Source: Clostridium saccharobutylicum DSM 13864
Lineage (GTDB): Bacteria; Bacillota; Clostridia; Clostridiales; Clostridiaceae
DNA length: 64,000 nt
Assembly (NCBI RefSeq): GCF_000473995.1
Contig: NC_022571.1
Coordinates: 4,247,416-4,311,415 of the forward strand
Direction of reading: 5' to 3'
Positions within the stretch are counted from its first letter, which is position 1. Every line of letters starts with the position of its first letter. Of the stretch, positions 1 through 8,511 are shown one piece after another. The notes under the pieces were generated by a model. That model was given only the letters and a program-made list of their open reading frames with translations. It was not told where the DNA came from and searched no databases. The translations under genes and the position numbers were made by a program.

Positions 1-278
1 GGTTGAAGTTTCTTTCCTCCACACATTCTAGCCATTTGATGTTGTGGTTTAATGTAAGGATTTGCTCTTGTATTCTTTCCACTTCCACACCAGAAATCTA
101 TACATAGATTTGTGCCTCCTTCTGATTTAACCCATATACCAGTACATCCTAACCACCACATTGAGAAAGTTCCTGGCTTTACATTTTCCTCTGCTATTTC
201 CTCGTTTAACCAAGTTCCCCATTCTGGAAAAGTATTAAGTATCCATGATTCTCTTGTAATATCTTGTACGTTTGACAT
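1..278 (-). CDS. ulaG: L-ascorbate-6-phosphate lactonase, N-terminal part
   Basis: The reverse strand from an ATG at 278 reads [20 protein letters not shown] and continues with [17 protein letters not shown] and [10 protein letters not shown], which I recognise as the start of UlaG. UlaG is a cytosolic metallo-beta-lactamase-fold enzyme that opens L-ascorbate-6-phosphate to 3-keto-L-gulonate-6-phosphate, the first step after PTS uptake of ascorbate. About 92 residues are present; the rest lies beyond base 1. A GGGGAGA ribosome binding site sits just upstream of the ATG. The gene diverges from the DeoR-type regulator at 908, the arrangement expected for UlaR control. The metal-binding motif is not in the visible part, so the call rests on N-terminal similarity recalled from the family. 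Confidence 0.85.
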   Translation of the reverse strand, partial: MSNVQDITRESWILNTFPEWGTWLNEEIAEENVKPGTFSMWWLGCTGIWVKSEGGTNLCIDFWCGSGKNTRANPYIKPQHQMARMCGGKKLQ

Positions 279-676
279 TTAAATCTCCCCTTACATTATC
301 ATAATTTTTTATTTATATTTTATTCTTTACAATTTTTGTTGCTTTTGAACATTGTGTCTGTTTGTTTGAATGTTCTGTTTGTTTATGTGTTAATAATACA
401 TCAAAAATTCAAAAAAGACAAGTACTTTTTGAACTTTTTTTAAATTTCATTATTTTATATGTTTATTTGATTATTTAAGTTGAACTTTTTGCACATTTGT
501 ATTATACTACTGATAACAAATTATTTTAAATAATAATGTATATATGTTGAAAATTAAAATCTATATAAATTCTAATTAATTTGGTACATTAAAACTAAGT
601 CAATTATATCAATCACATTACAACATATATATTAGTTTGATTATTTATATTTTGATTTAAACAAACTACTAAATTT
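279..676. promoter_or_regulatory. ulaG-ulaR intergenic region with TTGAAC boxes
   Basis: This AT-rich non-coding stretch separates ulaG from the divergent regulator. It carries three TTGAAC boxes (345-350, 429-434, 480-485). An inverted pair GAACATT / AATGTTC spans 347-375, about 70 bp upstream of the ulaG start. DeoR-family repressors commonly bind repeated half sites between the genes they control, so these are candidate operators; that role is inferred. No clear -35/-10 pair could be fixed. Confidence 0.35.
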
Positions 677-838
677 AGGCACATGAAAATAAATAACAAG
701 TCCAAAGTTGCTATGAATATTTTTTATCAGGCAATGAGTAAAATTGCCTTCATAGAGGACTATTATAGCAATCTACCGAAGAATGATGACAGAAAATATG
801 ATGTTGAATGTACTTGTTATTTATTTGCTTGTGCCTTA
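676..838 (+). repeat. Family A palindromic repeat, full copy
   Basis: Begins TAGGCACATGAAAATAAATAACAAGTCC and ends in the inverted terminus (ACTTGTTATTTATTTG then TGTGCCTTA). The internal hairpin AAATTGC...GCAATCTAC is present, with the loop motif CATAGAGGACTATTA. Non-coding. It lies just upstream of the ulaR leader and is followed directly by a second truncated copy. Confidence 0.8.
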
Positions 839-841
839 AAT

Positions 842-877
842 AAGGCACATGAAATAAAATAACAAGTCCAAATATGG
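842..877 (+). repeat. Family A repeat, left-end fragment
   Basis: AAGGCACATGAAATAAAATAACAAGTCCAAA matches the left terminus of family A and then ends. It sits in tandem with the full copy at 676-838 and runs almost up to the ribosome binding site of the regulator at 908, so the 5' leader of that gene is largely repeat-derived. Confidence 0.7.
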
Positions 878-907
878 TATAAATATTAGTTAAAGGTGGA
901 GGTAAAT

Positions 908-1708
908 ATGAAAAAAACACAAAGCATCGTATCAAAAAGAAGAGAGAAAATATTAGATTACCTTAGAACAAATGAATCAATTAATACTAATGAATTAGCA
1001 GAAAGGCTACATATTTCTCCTCTTACTTTAAGAAGAGATTTACAAGCTTTAGATGAAGAAGGTATAATCGTAAGATATTATGGTGGCGCAAAACTAGCTG
1101 ACTCTGTAAACGATGACATAATTGATAATAACGACATTGAAAACAATGATTTTAAATTAAAACGTATAAAAAAAAGACAAAGCATTGCAAAATATGCAGC
1201 AACTTTGATAAACGATGGTGATACTATATTTATAAATTCTAGTTCTACAGCACTGTTAATATTACAATATTTAGATGATAAAAGAGTCAATGTTATTACC
1301 AATAATGGCAAAGCGTTGCATGCAACTATAGGCCCTAATATTGAATTAGTATTAACTGGAGGTCAAGTTTACGAAAGAAAACAATCTTTAGTTGGTGAAT
1401 TTGCAACTTACATTCTTTCTAAAGTAACAGCTGACAAATGTTTTTTAGGTGTTAGCGGAATTGCTTCTGATTCTGGAATAAGTACTACAGTGCTTCAAGA
1501 AACATTAATTAACCATGAAATGATCAATCGTTGTAGTGGACCAATATATATTTTAGCTGATAGTTCAAAAGTTGGTAAACGAAATAACTTTTCTAGTGGA
1601 GATATAAATGAAATCTCTTGTCTTATTACAGATTGCGATATTGATCAAAACAGTATTCAAGGTTTTGAAGATAAAGGGGTAACTGTAATTCCAATAGACT
1701 ATAAATAA
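908..1708 (+). CDS. DeoR-family transcriptional regulator, probable UlaR
   Basis: A DeoR-type repressor of 266 residues. The N-terminal winged HTH (residues about 5-60) shows NELAERLHISPLTLRRDLQALDEEG, the usual DeoR signature. The C-terminal sensor domain, which binds a phosphorylated sugar, contains VITNNGKAL, VLTGGQ and ILADSSKVG. The start is the ATG at 908, because AAAGGTGGAGG overlaps the alternative GTG at 896 and is correctly spaced for 908. Divergence from ulaG and resemblance to the UlaR C-terminus (ending GVTVIPIDYK) suggest it represses ascorbate utilisation genes. The ligand (L-ascorbate-6-P in the E. coli system) is inferred from family knowledge; the exact member of the DeoR family is not certain. 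Confidence 0.8.
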   Translation: MKKTQSIVSKRREKILDYLRTNESINTNELAERLHISPLTLRRDLQALDEEGIIVRYYGGAKLADSVNDDIIDNNDIENNDFKLKRIKKRQSIAKYAATLINDGDTIFINSSSTALLILQYLDDKRVNVITNNGKALHATIGPNIELVLTGGQVYERKQSLVGEFATYILSKVTADKCFLGVSGIASDSGISTTVLQETLINHEMINRCSGPIYILADSSKVGKRNNFSSGDINEISCLITDCDIDQNSIQGFEDKGVTVIPIDYK

Positions 1709-1754
1709 AAACATGATATATTAAATACTTTGAAGAAATAATTATAACTTATCA

Positions 1755-1774
1755 TTTTTTCTTTCATGTGCCTA
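1755..1774 (-). repeat. Family A terminus, solo fragment
   Basis: TTTCTTTCATGTGCCTA is the inverted form of the A left terminus. It abuts the terminator stem at 1774 with no internal part, so it is a degraded or recombined remnant. Confidence 0.55.
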
Positions 1775-1813
1775 AAAAGCTATTTTGAATATTATATTTC
1801 AAAATAGCTTTTT
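1774..1813. terminator. Bidirectional terminator between ulaR and rnj
   Basis: AAAAAGCTATTTTGAA pairs perfectly with TTCAAAATAGCTTTTT across a short loop, giving T-rich ends on both strands. It lies between two convergent genes and starts a few bases from the RNase J stop codon. Confidence 0.85.
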
Positions 1814-1817
1814 AAAC

Positions 1818-3653
1818 TTATATTTCAACAATTACAGGTAATATCATAGGTTTTTTCTTCATTTTCATATAAACGAAATTATCTACTTCTCTTCTTATAG
1901 TATTTTTTATCTCTGCCCATTGAGTTATGTTCCTTTCCAAACAGCCTTCAACACATTTAAGAACTATTCCTCTTATTTCCCTAATTAATTCCTCTGAATC
2001 TCTCATATATACAAATCCCCTTGAGATTATATCAGGCCCGCCTAATACAATTTTACTTCTCCTATCTATAGTAACAACTACTGTTATCATTCCATGTTCA
2101 GCTAAATTCTTTCTATCTCGTAATACCATATTTCCAACATCACCAATTCCCATTCCATCTATAAGAATTCTTCCTGATGGAGCTTTGCCAATTATTTCAC
2201 CTTTGTTTTTTGATAATTCAAATATATCACCAGTATCTAAAATGAATATATTTGACTTATCTACACCCATAGTTTGTGCTATTTTAGCATGTGCTATCAA
2301 ATGCCTATATTCACCATGCAATGGTATGAAAAACTTTGGTTTTAATAATGCTTGCATTAATTTAAGTTCTTCCTCACAAGCATGACCTGAAACATGTATA
2401 TCCTCTATAGCTTTGTATATTACATTTGCACCTTTTTGAGTTAAATCATTTATCACATTTGATACAGCTTTCTCATTACCAGGTATTGGAGATGCTGAAA
2501 TAATAACCATATCCCCTTTTTGTATTTGTATTTTTCTATGAGTTGATGATGCTATTCGAGTAAGCGCCGCCATAGATTCACCTTGACTTCCAGTAGTTAT
2601 AATTGTAATTCTATTATTCTCATAATTTTGAATTTCATCTAAACTTATTATCATACCTTCTGGTATAAACAGATATCCTAAATCAATAGCCACTCGAGAA
2701 ATATTTTCCATACTCCTTCCACTAAAGGCTATTTTCCTATTATTTTTTCTAGCACAATCACTAATTTGCTGTAGTCTATGTACATTAGACGCAAATGTAG
2801 ACACTATAATTCTTCCAGTTGCCTTTTCAAAAAGATTTTCTAATGTTTCACCTACAGTCTTCTCTGACATAGTGTAACCTTTATGAAGTGCATTAGTACT
2901 ATCAGCCATTAAAAGTAATACACCCTTTTTACCAAGCTGTGCATATCGTTGTAAATCGAGTACTTGTTCATCAATTGGTGTAAAATCAACCTTAAAATCT
3001 CCACTATGTACAATAGTACCTATAGGTGTATATAATGCAATAGAACAACTATCTGGTATGCTATGATTTGTTCTTATAAACTCAATTTTAAAATTTTCAA
3101 ATTTTATGAGTTCTCCTACTTCAACTACATGTAATGTACAATCTCTTAACATTTTATGCTCTTCTAATTTACCTTCAATTAAACCAATAGTTAACTTTGC
3201 TCCATATATTGGTACATTAATTTGTTTTAATACATAAGGCAAACCACCTATATGGTCTTCATGCCCATGTGTTATAAAAAAGCCTTTTACCTTATCTTTA
3301 TTATTTATTAAATATGTTACATCAGGAATGACAATATCAATCCCATAAAGGTCTTCATCAGGAAATGCTAATCCGCAATCTATGACTATTATCTCATCTT
3401 TATACTCAAATGCAGTCATATTTTTTCCTATTTCCCCTAATCCACCTAGTGGAATTATTTTTAATACGTTTCTTTTTTTGGGGAAATTTGGTTTATGTTT
3501 TAATTTACCATTTACTTTGTTTTTATTAAAATATGCTGACTCAAGAGTATCATTTTTTTTATATTTAACATCATTATTAGCTTGTTTTTCATTAGCAATA
3601 GTTGTATTTAAATCTTTATCTTCATAATCCAAAATATTATCTTTATTATTCAA
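1818..3653 (-). CDS. rnj: Ribonuclease J
   Basis: An RNase J of 611 residues: a metallo-beta-lactamase / beta-CASP nuclease with 5'-3' exo- and endonuclease activity in mRNA decay and rRNA maturation. The zinc motif HGHEDHIGG lies near residue 125, and the fold is supported by STFASN, HVSGHA and PLHGEYRH further on. The start is a TTG at 3653: GGGGTG lies correctly upstream and the nearby ATG runs straight into a stop. Compared with the roughly 555 residues usual for the family, there is an N-terminal extension of about 60 residues, rich in Asn, Lys and Asp, before the conserved KIIPLGGLGEIGKN block. The extension looks disordered. The gene stands alone with a terminator just downstream. Clostridia often carry a single RNase J with such a tail; I cannot say whether a second copy exists elsewhere. 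Confidence 0.93.
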   Translation of the reverse strand: MNNKDNILDYEDKDLNTTIANEKQANNDVKYKKNDTLESAYFNKNKVNGKLKHKPNFPKKRNVLKIIPLGGLGEIGKNMTAFEYKDEIIVIDCGLAFPDEDLYGIDIVIPDVTYLINNKDKVKGFFITHGHEDHIGGLPYVLKQINVPIYGAKLTIGLIEGKLEEHKMLRDCTLHVVEVGELIKFENFKIEFIRTNHSIPDSCSIALYTPIGTIVHSGDFKVDFTPIDEQVLDLQRYAQLGKKGVLLLMADSTNALHKGYTMSEKTVGETLENLFEKATGRIIVSTFASNVHRLQQISDCARKNNRKIAFSGRSMENISRVAIDLGYLFIPEGMIISLDEIQNYENNRITIITTGSQGESMAALTRIASSTHRKIQIQKGDMVIISASPIPGNEKAVSNVINDLTQKGANVIYKAIEDIHVSGHACEEELKLMQALLKPKFFIPLHGEYRHLIAHAKIAQTMGVDKSNIFILDTGDIFELSKNKGEIIGKAPSGRILIDGMGIGDVGNMVLRDRKNLAEHGMITVVVTIDRRSKIVLGGPDIISRGFVYMRDSEELIREIRGIVLKCVEGCLERNITQWAEIKNTIRREVDNFVYMKMKKKPMILPVIVEI

Positions 3654-3837
3654 ATCATCACCCCTAAATATTATATTTAAATAAATATCTGCGCTATCAT
3701 TTATTTAAGCTGTTACTTTAATTTTGACCAAATTCCTTAAATATATGAGTCAAATTTATATATTATTTAAATTAACTTTAAATTTATTTGTCTAGAATTC
3801 TTAAAATTAATAACTAATTTTTAAATACTACAAATAT

Positions 3838-3887
3838 AAAACAAGTACCTATATAAATTGGGAATTATATAGATACTTGTTTTTTTA
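3838..3887. terminator. Terminator downstream of desulfoferrodoxin
   Basis: ACAAGTACCTATATAA (3841-3856) pairs with TTATATAGATACTTGT (3865-3880) with one mismatch and is followed by T runs on either strand. It fits as the end of the minus-strand dfx transcript. The rest of 3654-3925 is AT-rich with nothing recognisable. Confidence 0.8.
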
Positions 3888-3925
3888 ATTATAGTATTAT
3901 TAGATGTTCTTTTTCATCCTGATTT

Positions 3926-4294
3926 TTATATTTCTGTTTTCCACAATCCATGAATATTACAATATTCATAAACAGTTCCATGCCCTTTATCGGCAAAAAC
4001 AGCTTCTGGTTTTTCTCCTGGTGATAATGAAATTCTTTCGATAATTTTATCTGTAACCACTGCAATCCATTCTATATAGTGTTCATCAGTCATTGGATGC
4101 TCTACAGAACCTATTTTCACATGTATTTTACCATCTTTTCGTTCTACAACCGGAACATGCTTTTCTTGTGCACCATCTGATGTATTTGGTTCAAGCTTTG
4201 TCATTTCCTTTCCACAACAAACTAACTTTCCGCCACCATTTTTAATAAGTTCTACAATATTTCCACATGTTTCACAACGATAGAATGTTACCAT
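3926..4294 (-). CDS. dfx: Desulfoferrodoxin (superoxide reductase)
   Basis: A 122-residue protein with the two domains of class I desulfoferrodoxin. The N-terminal desulforedoxin-like domain binds iron through CETCG and CCGKE cysteines. The C-terminal neelaredoxin domain carries the superoxide reductase site: HVPVVE and EHPMTDEHYIEW supply histidines and CNIHGLW supplies the Cys and His ligands. It reduces superoxide to peroxide in the cytosol of anaerobes without releasing oxygen. The start is the ATG at 4294, spaced eight bases from AAAGGTGG, rather than the GTG at 4306 inside that site. It is a single gene with its own terminator. Confidence 0.95.
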   Translation of the reverse strand: MVTFYRCETCGNIVELIKNGGGKLVCCGKEMTKLEPNTSDGAQEKHVPVVERKDGKIHVKIGSVEHPMTDEHYIEWIAVVTDKIIERISLSPGEKPEAVFADKGHGTVYEYCNIHGLWKTEI

Positions 4295-4488
4295 GTTATC
4301 AACCACCTTTCACCATAATATATATATTATATATTTCTTTCTTATATAATATTCACTAATATATGCGTTTATTGTCCTATTATCTAGATTCAAATATTAA
4401 TTAAATATTGTGTAAGATATTTAAAGACAAAAATATTTCGAGTTAATAACATCTAAAAATTCAATAAGTCCTTATATATCTATATCAA

Positions 4489-4668
4489 TTACCTATCAAA
4501 TAATCCCCCACCATTTCCAACTTTAACTCCCTTTGAAGCTTCTCTTCCCATAACTTTTGATGCTCTTCCTGTAACTTTGTTAACTTTTCTATTGTTTTTA
4601 GAATTATTTCCTCTTTGCTTTTTTTCTTCTATTAGTTTTTTCATCATTTCTATATTTTTATTATTCAT
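4489..4668 (-). CDS. Small basic protein of unknown function
   Basis: A 59-residue protein beginning MNNKNIEMMKKLIEEKKQRG, with GGAGGAAAT correctly placed upstream of the ATG at 4668; the longer frame to 4716 has no ribosome binding site. The first 20 residues could form a charged amphipathic helix. The rest is Lys/Arg/Gly/Asn rich and ends GNGGGLFDR. It has no signal peptide or membrane segment. The strong ribosome binding site and start make it a credible gene. The composition suggests nucleic acid binding, but I do not recognise the family and assign no function. Confidence 0.65.
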   Translation of the reverse strand: MNNKNIEMMKKLIEEKKQRGNNSKNNRKVNKVTGRASKVMGREASKGVKVGNGGGLFDR

Positions 4669-4692
4669 ATTTCCTCCATTTGTAACGCGCAT

Positions 4693-4722
4693 AAGGCACG
4701 TGAAAATAAATAACAATTACGT
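4693..4722 (+). repeat. Family A left-end fragment
   Basis: AAGGCACGTGAAAATAAATAACAA matches the A terminus with one change in the CATG core. No right half is present. It lies immediately upstream of the small basic gene, in its leader. Confidence 0.6.
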
Positions 4723-4798
4723 TATTCTTTGTATTTGTATACTACTATTATACATGAAAAACTAAACTCATTTTAAGATAATCATATAGAATATTTAA

Positions 4799-4828
4799 TT
4801 GTAAACATTAATAAATAGTTGATATAAT
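4799..4828 (+). promoter_or_regulatory. Candidate promoter of the MocR-type gene
   Basis: TTGTAA (4799-4804) and TATAAT (4823-4828) are separated by 18 bp, a good vegetative sigma-A pattern. A second TATAAT at 4908-4913 lacks a recognisable -35 at proper spacing. Transcription from here would include the palindrome at 4855-4881 in the leader. Confidence 0.45.
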
Positions 4829-4854
4829 ATTAAACAATGATAAATCCTATATAC

Positions 4855-4881
4855 TTAGGCATATTTTTAAAAATGCCTTAA
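4855..4881 (+). repeat. Short palindrome upstream of the MocR-type gene
   Basis: TTAGGCAT and ATGCCTTAA are arranged as an inverted repeat around an AT-rich centre. It may be an operator for the adjacent regulator. The ends also resemble a minimal family A terminus (TAGGCA...TGCCTTA), so it could be a collapsed repeat. Confidence 0.4.
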
Positions 4882-4932
4882 GTTAAATATACTTGTTCAA
4901 AATTTAGTATAATTAAATGTGAGGTGATTAAA

Positions 4933-6384
4933 TTGATATTTTCTAACCTTGAAATAAATAAAGATGAAGCTATTTATCTACAAATAGAAAAACATATTCT
5001 TGATGGAATAAACAAAGGTGAATTAAAGAAAAATAGTAAACTTCCGTCAACAAGGGAAGTAAGTAAACTTCTAAATATTAGTAGGAATTCTGTTATTTCT
5101 GCATATGAAGAATTAGAAAGTAAAGGAATAATAACTACTAAAAGAGGTATTGGTACATTTGTTTCTATTGAAGGAGAAACTGAAAGTTATGAATATACTG
5201 TAGATTTTACATCAAAACTTAATGAATATGCATATACACTTAGAAAACTTGATATTATTAAAAGTGAATTACCTTATAAAAAAGGAATGATTTCTTTTAA
5301 ATCTATTTCTCCGGAAAGTGACCTTTTTAATCTTGATGATTTTAAGAGGTCTCTTTTAGACGCTTGGAACTTTGAGGAATCAAATCTATTAAATTATGGA
5401 TATGCCAAAGGTTATAAACCTTTGATTGATTACTTTTTTGATTATATGAAAGATAAACGTGTAAAGGTAAATAATAAAGATATTTTAATAACAAATGGTT
5501 TTACCGAAGCCTTTGATATAATTATAGGTTCCCTGACTAAACCTGGAGATGTTATTTTATGCGAAAAACCAACTCATAATACAGCTTTAAAAATTATGAA
5601 ATCCTATGGACTAAAGATTATTCAAATAGATATGGATAAAGAAGGCTTAAACTTAGAGCAGCTTAATAAAAACTTACGAGATTGTGTACCTAAGTTTGGA
5701 TATTTAATACCATCCTATAATAATCCAACAGGGATAGTAACTAAAACTGAACGAAGAAAAGAAATTTACAAGCTCTTTAGGAAATATTCCGTTCCAATAA
5801 TAGAAGATGGCTTTAATGAAGAATTACTATACTCCAGCTCTCCTATTGAGCCAATAGCATCCCTATGTGGTGATGGTAATGGGGTCATTTATATTGGAAG
5901 TCTTTCAAAAATACTATTTCCAGGTCTTAGAATTGGATGGATTTTTGCTGACGAAAAACTTATAGATATATTAGAAAGTGTAAAAAGAGGCAAAACTATT
6001 CACTCATCATTTTTAGATCAAAGTGCCTTTTATTATTATTTAAAGAGTGGAGCTTTTAATAGGTATGTAAAAAATGTAAGAAAATATTACAGAGATAAAT
6101 ATAATCTGGTAATGAATATGATTAATAAATATATACCATATGAATATGTAACAGGTGAAGGTGGCTTACATATATTTATTAAGCTTAAAAATAATATAAA
6201 CTCAAGAAAACTTTTAGATTTATGTTACAATGATGGAGTTATATTTATGCCTGGAGATATTTTTTACGAAGATCAAAACCATGGATTAGACACATTTAGA
6301 ATTGGATTTGGAAGAGTTAGTGACGAAGATATAGTAAAAGGTATAAAAATAATTGGTGACAATTTAAAATTATTAGGCACTTAA
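4933..6384 (+). CDS. MocR-family regulator (GntR HTH fused to aminotransferase-like domain)
   Basis: A MocR/PdxR-type protein of 483 residues. Residues about 8-75 form a GntR winged HTH (SKLPSTREVSKLLNISRNSV, then KRGIGTFV). The rest is a fold-type I aminotransferase domain with a Schiff-base lysine in GSLSKILFPGLRIGW and the conserved PSYNNPTG. Such proteins sense PLP or an amino compound and regulate vitamin B6, GABA or amino acid genes; which one is not evident here. The start chosen is the TTG at 4933, spaced six or seven bases from GAGGTG, instead of the GTG at 4924 that overlaps that site. It precedes alr on the same strand with a 250 bp gap, so a separate transcript is likely. Confidence 0.88.
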   Translation: MIFSNLEINKDEAIYLQIEKHILDGINKGELKKNSKLPSTREVSKLLNISRNSVISAYEELESKGIITTKRGIGTFVSIEGETESYEYTVDFTSKLNEYAYTLRKLDIIKSELPYKKGMISFKSISPESDLFNLDDFKRSLLDAWNFEESNLLNYGYAKGYKPLIDYFFDYMKDKRVKVNNKDILITNGFTEAFDIIIGSLTKPGDVILCEKPTHNTALKIMKSYGLKIIQIDMDKEGLNLEQLNKNLRDCVPKFGYLIPSYNNPTGIVTKTERRKEIYKLFRKYSVPIIEDGFNEELLYSSSPIEPIASLCGDGNGVIYIGSLSKILFPGLRIGWIFADEKLIDILESVKRGKTIHSSFLDQSAFYYYLKSGAFNRYVKNVRKYYRDKYNLVMNMINKYIPYEYVTGEGGLHIFIKLKNNINSRKLLDLCYNDGVIFMPGDIFYEDQNHGLDTFRIGFGRVSDEDIVKGIKIIGDNLKLLGT

Positions 6385-6471
6385 AAGGCTAATGAATCAA
6401 AGAGACACCGTATATTTGTGGACTGAGCCTTATCGAAGTCACATTAAAAAAATAATAAATTGAATTTTTAT

Positions 6472-6516
6472 GGAACCACAACCAATATAATTTAAATACT
6501 TAGTGGTCCTTTTATT
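6472..6516 (+). terminator. Possible terminator after the MocR-type gene
   Basis: GGAACCAC pairs with GTGGTCC (one bulge), followed by TTTTATT, but the loop is about 23 nt and the stem short. It lies between the MocR-type gene and alr. The remainder of 6385-6638 shows only AT-rich sequence with TATAAT at 6547-6552 before alr. Confidence 0.35.
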
Positions 6517-6638
6517 CTTTCCAATCATTTATTAAAATGTATATGTTATAATAAATATTCCAACTTTAAACTCTAGCTAAAATAGAGTTTTATTTAAAAT
6601 ATAATACATTCAAATAAATAATATTGTGAGGCGTAATT

Positions 6639-7802
6639 ATGGAGAAAATACTTAGACCTGTATGGGCTGAAATAGATTTAGATGCAATAGCTTTTAATAT
6701 GAAGAATATAAAAAAATTAGCACAAGATAAAGAAGTAATAGCCGTTGTCAAAGCTGATTGCTATGGACATGGTGCTGTAGATGTAGCCCCTATACTTATT
6801 GAAAACGGAGCTTCAAGACTTGCAGTAGCCGTTTTATCTGAAGGCATTGAACTCAGGAAAAGTAGAGTCACAGAACCTATTATGATTCTTGGATATACTC
6901 CTTCAGATTTTGGTGAAGAATTAATAAATTATGATATAGAACAAACTGTTTATGACTTAGAATATGCAAAAGAATTATCTAAAATAGCATTATCACTTAA
7001 TAAAAAAGCAAAGATTCATATTGCATTAGATACTGGAATGGGCAGAATTGGCTTTATTCCTAGTCAAGAATCTTTAGATGCTGTAACCGAGATATGTGGC
7101 TTAGGCGGATTAGATGTAATTGGAATTTTCACTCACTTCTCAACTTCTGATGAACAAAATAAAGATTATACTTATGAACAATTTAAGAAATATACTGACT
7201 TTGTTACTAATCTTTCAAAACGTGGAATTCAAGTACCTTTAAAACATGTTTCAAATAGTGGCGCTATTATTGACCTGAAAGAAACTTATTTAGATTCAGT
7301 TAGGGCTGGAATTATACTTTATGGATATTATCCTTCTAATGATATTAATAAAGAAAATTTATCATTAAAACCAGCATTAACTTTAAAAACTCGTATTGCT
7401 CATATCAAGGAAATGGATGAAAATATGTATATAAGTTATGGAAGAACTTTCAAAACAGAAAGAAAAAGCATAATTGCCACAATTCCAATAGGTTATGCTG
7501 ATGGATATTCTAGACTGCTAGCCCCTAATGCAAAAGTAATTATAAATGGTAAATTTGCAAAAGTAGTAGGCAGAATCTGCATGGATCAATGTATGATTGA
7601 TGTAACAGATATTGAGGATGTTAAAATCAATGATGAAGTCATTATTCTTGGTGAAGATGGAAATTTAAAAATGAATGCGGATGATTTAGCAGAAATAATG
7701 GGAACTATTAATTATGAAATTCTTTGTATGCTAAAAGAAAGAATTCCTAGAGTTTACATCAAAAATAACGAAATAGTAAAAGTAAGAAATTACATTGGTT
7801 AG
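6639..7802 (+). CDS. alr: Alanine racemase
   Basis: A 387-residue PLP enzyme that interconverts L- and D-alanine to supply D-Ala for peptidoglycan (and for spores in clostridia). The PLP lysine is in [12 protein letters not shown] (K38), the Tyr-containing region ISYGRTFK and [12 protein letters not shown] match the C-terminal catalytic part, and length is normal. ATG at 6639 follows GTGAGGCG. The gene is immediately followed by a family B hairpin whose conserved end abuts the TAG stop. It is convergent with degV. Confidence 0.96.
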   Translation: MEKILRPVWAEIDLDAIAFNMKNIKKLAQDKEVIAVVKADCYGHGAVDVAPILIENGASRLAVAVLSEGIELRKSRVTEPIMILGYTPSDFGEELINYDIEQTVYDLEYAKELSKIALSLNKKAKIHIALDTGMGRIGFIPSQESLDAVTEICGLGGLDVIGIFTHFSTSDEQNKDYTYEQFKKYTDFVTNLSKRGIQVPLKHVSNSGAIIDLKETYLDSVRAGIILYGYYPSNDINKENLSLKPALTLKTRIAHIKEMDENMYISYGRTFKTERKSIIATIPIGYADGYSRLLAPNAKVIINGKFAKVVGRICMDQCMIDVTDIEDVKINDEVIILGEDGNLKMNADDLAEIMGTINYEILCMLKERIPRVYIKNNEIVKVRNYIG

Positions 7803-8032
7803 AATTTAGAGTTATGATGTGATTAACCGAAATTAGGAATATGTTTTGTTTCGGTTTCTAAGGAATTTTTATGGGTGATTCTAAGAGCATAAATTGCATC
7901 CAGAGTGCTAGCCTCAAAGCAAGCTATGAACTAGCACATTTGGAACAACTTATACTCTAAGAATCACAACCATAAAAATTCCTTAGAAACACTTCACAAA
8001 ACATATTCCTAATTTCTAATTTTATCTATATA
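7803..8032 (-). repeat. Family B long-hairpin repeat, inverted copy (B1)
   Basis: CCGAAATTAGGAATATGTTTTG (from 7828) pairs with the arm CAAAACATATTCCTAATTTC near 7997-8016. Inside, TTTCTAAGGAATTTTTATGG pairs with CCATAAAAATTCCTTAGAAA. The arms are almost perfectly complementary for more than 50 nt. The inner arm differs from other B copies. The gene-facing end begins right after the alr stop. Confidence 0.8.
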
Positions 8033-8249
8033 TTCAACACATAAATATATATACTAGTATGCCTACATATAAAGAATATTATCAAAAAAGTTTTACATTC
8101 ACTAAATTCTTATAATTGATATTCTATCCATTTATTTTATCTTTCTTTAATATAGCCACAAAAAATCAATAATAACATTTATCTATAAGTATTCATTAAG
8201 TTGAGAATATTAATTAGTCATATTATTCTTATGGATAAACCAATAACAA

Positions 8250-8511
8250 AGCAGACTTATGAAATATATTCAAAACTAGAAAGTGGGTGTACTCTTTTGC
8301 GTAGCATTGCATTTAGAATAAGGCTATAGGCATTTCTTCAGTAAAAGTTGTTCCATTTTTGCTTGTCCTCAGTTTTATCTGAGGAGCACGCAGGAATGGA
8401 ACAACTTTTACTGTTAGAAATCCATAGTCCTATTCTATAGCAATCGAGCAAAAGAATACAGCTTCTTTCGGTAAGCTATCATTTAATTCTAAAGTCAAAG
8501 TTGTTTATCTA
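8250..8511 (+). repeat. Family B long-hairpin repeat (B2)
   Basis: Left arm ACTAGAAAGTGGGTGTACTC, right arm ending TTTCGGTAAGC, constant inner arms AGTAAAAGTTGTTCC / GGAACAACTTTTACT. The right terminus GTTTATCTAT overlaps the degV stop codon (8505-8507). B1 and B2 together fill most of the alr-degV convergent gap; 8035-8250 holds nothing else I recognise. Confidence 0.85.

Noticed and set aside
750..935. Minus-strand frame of 61 codons
   Set aside because: Runs through the family A repeat and the ulaR leader with no ribosome binding site and unlikely composition.
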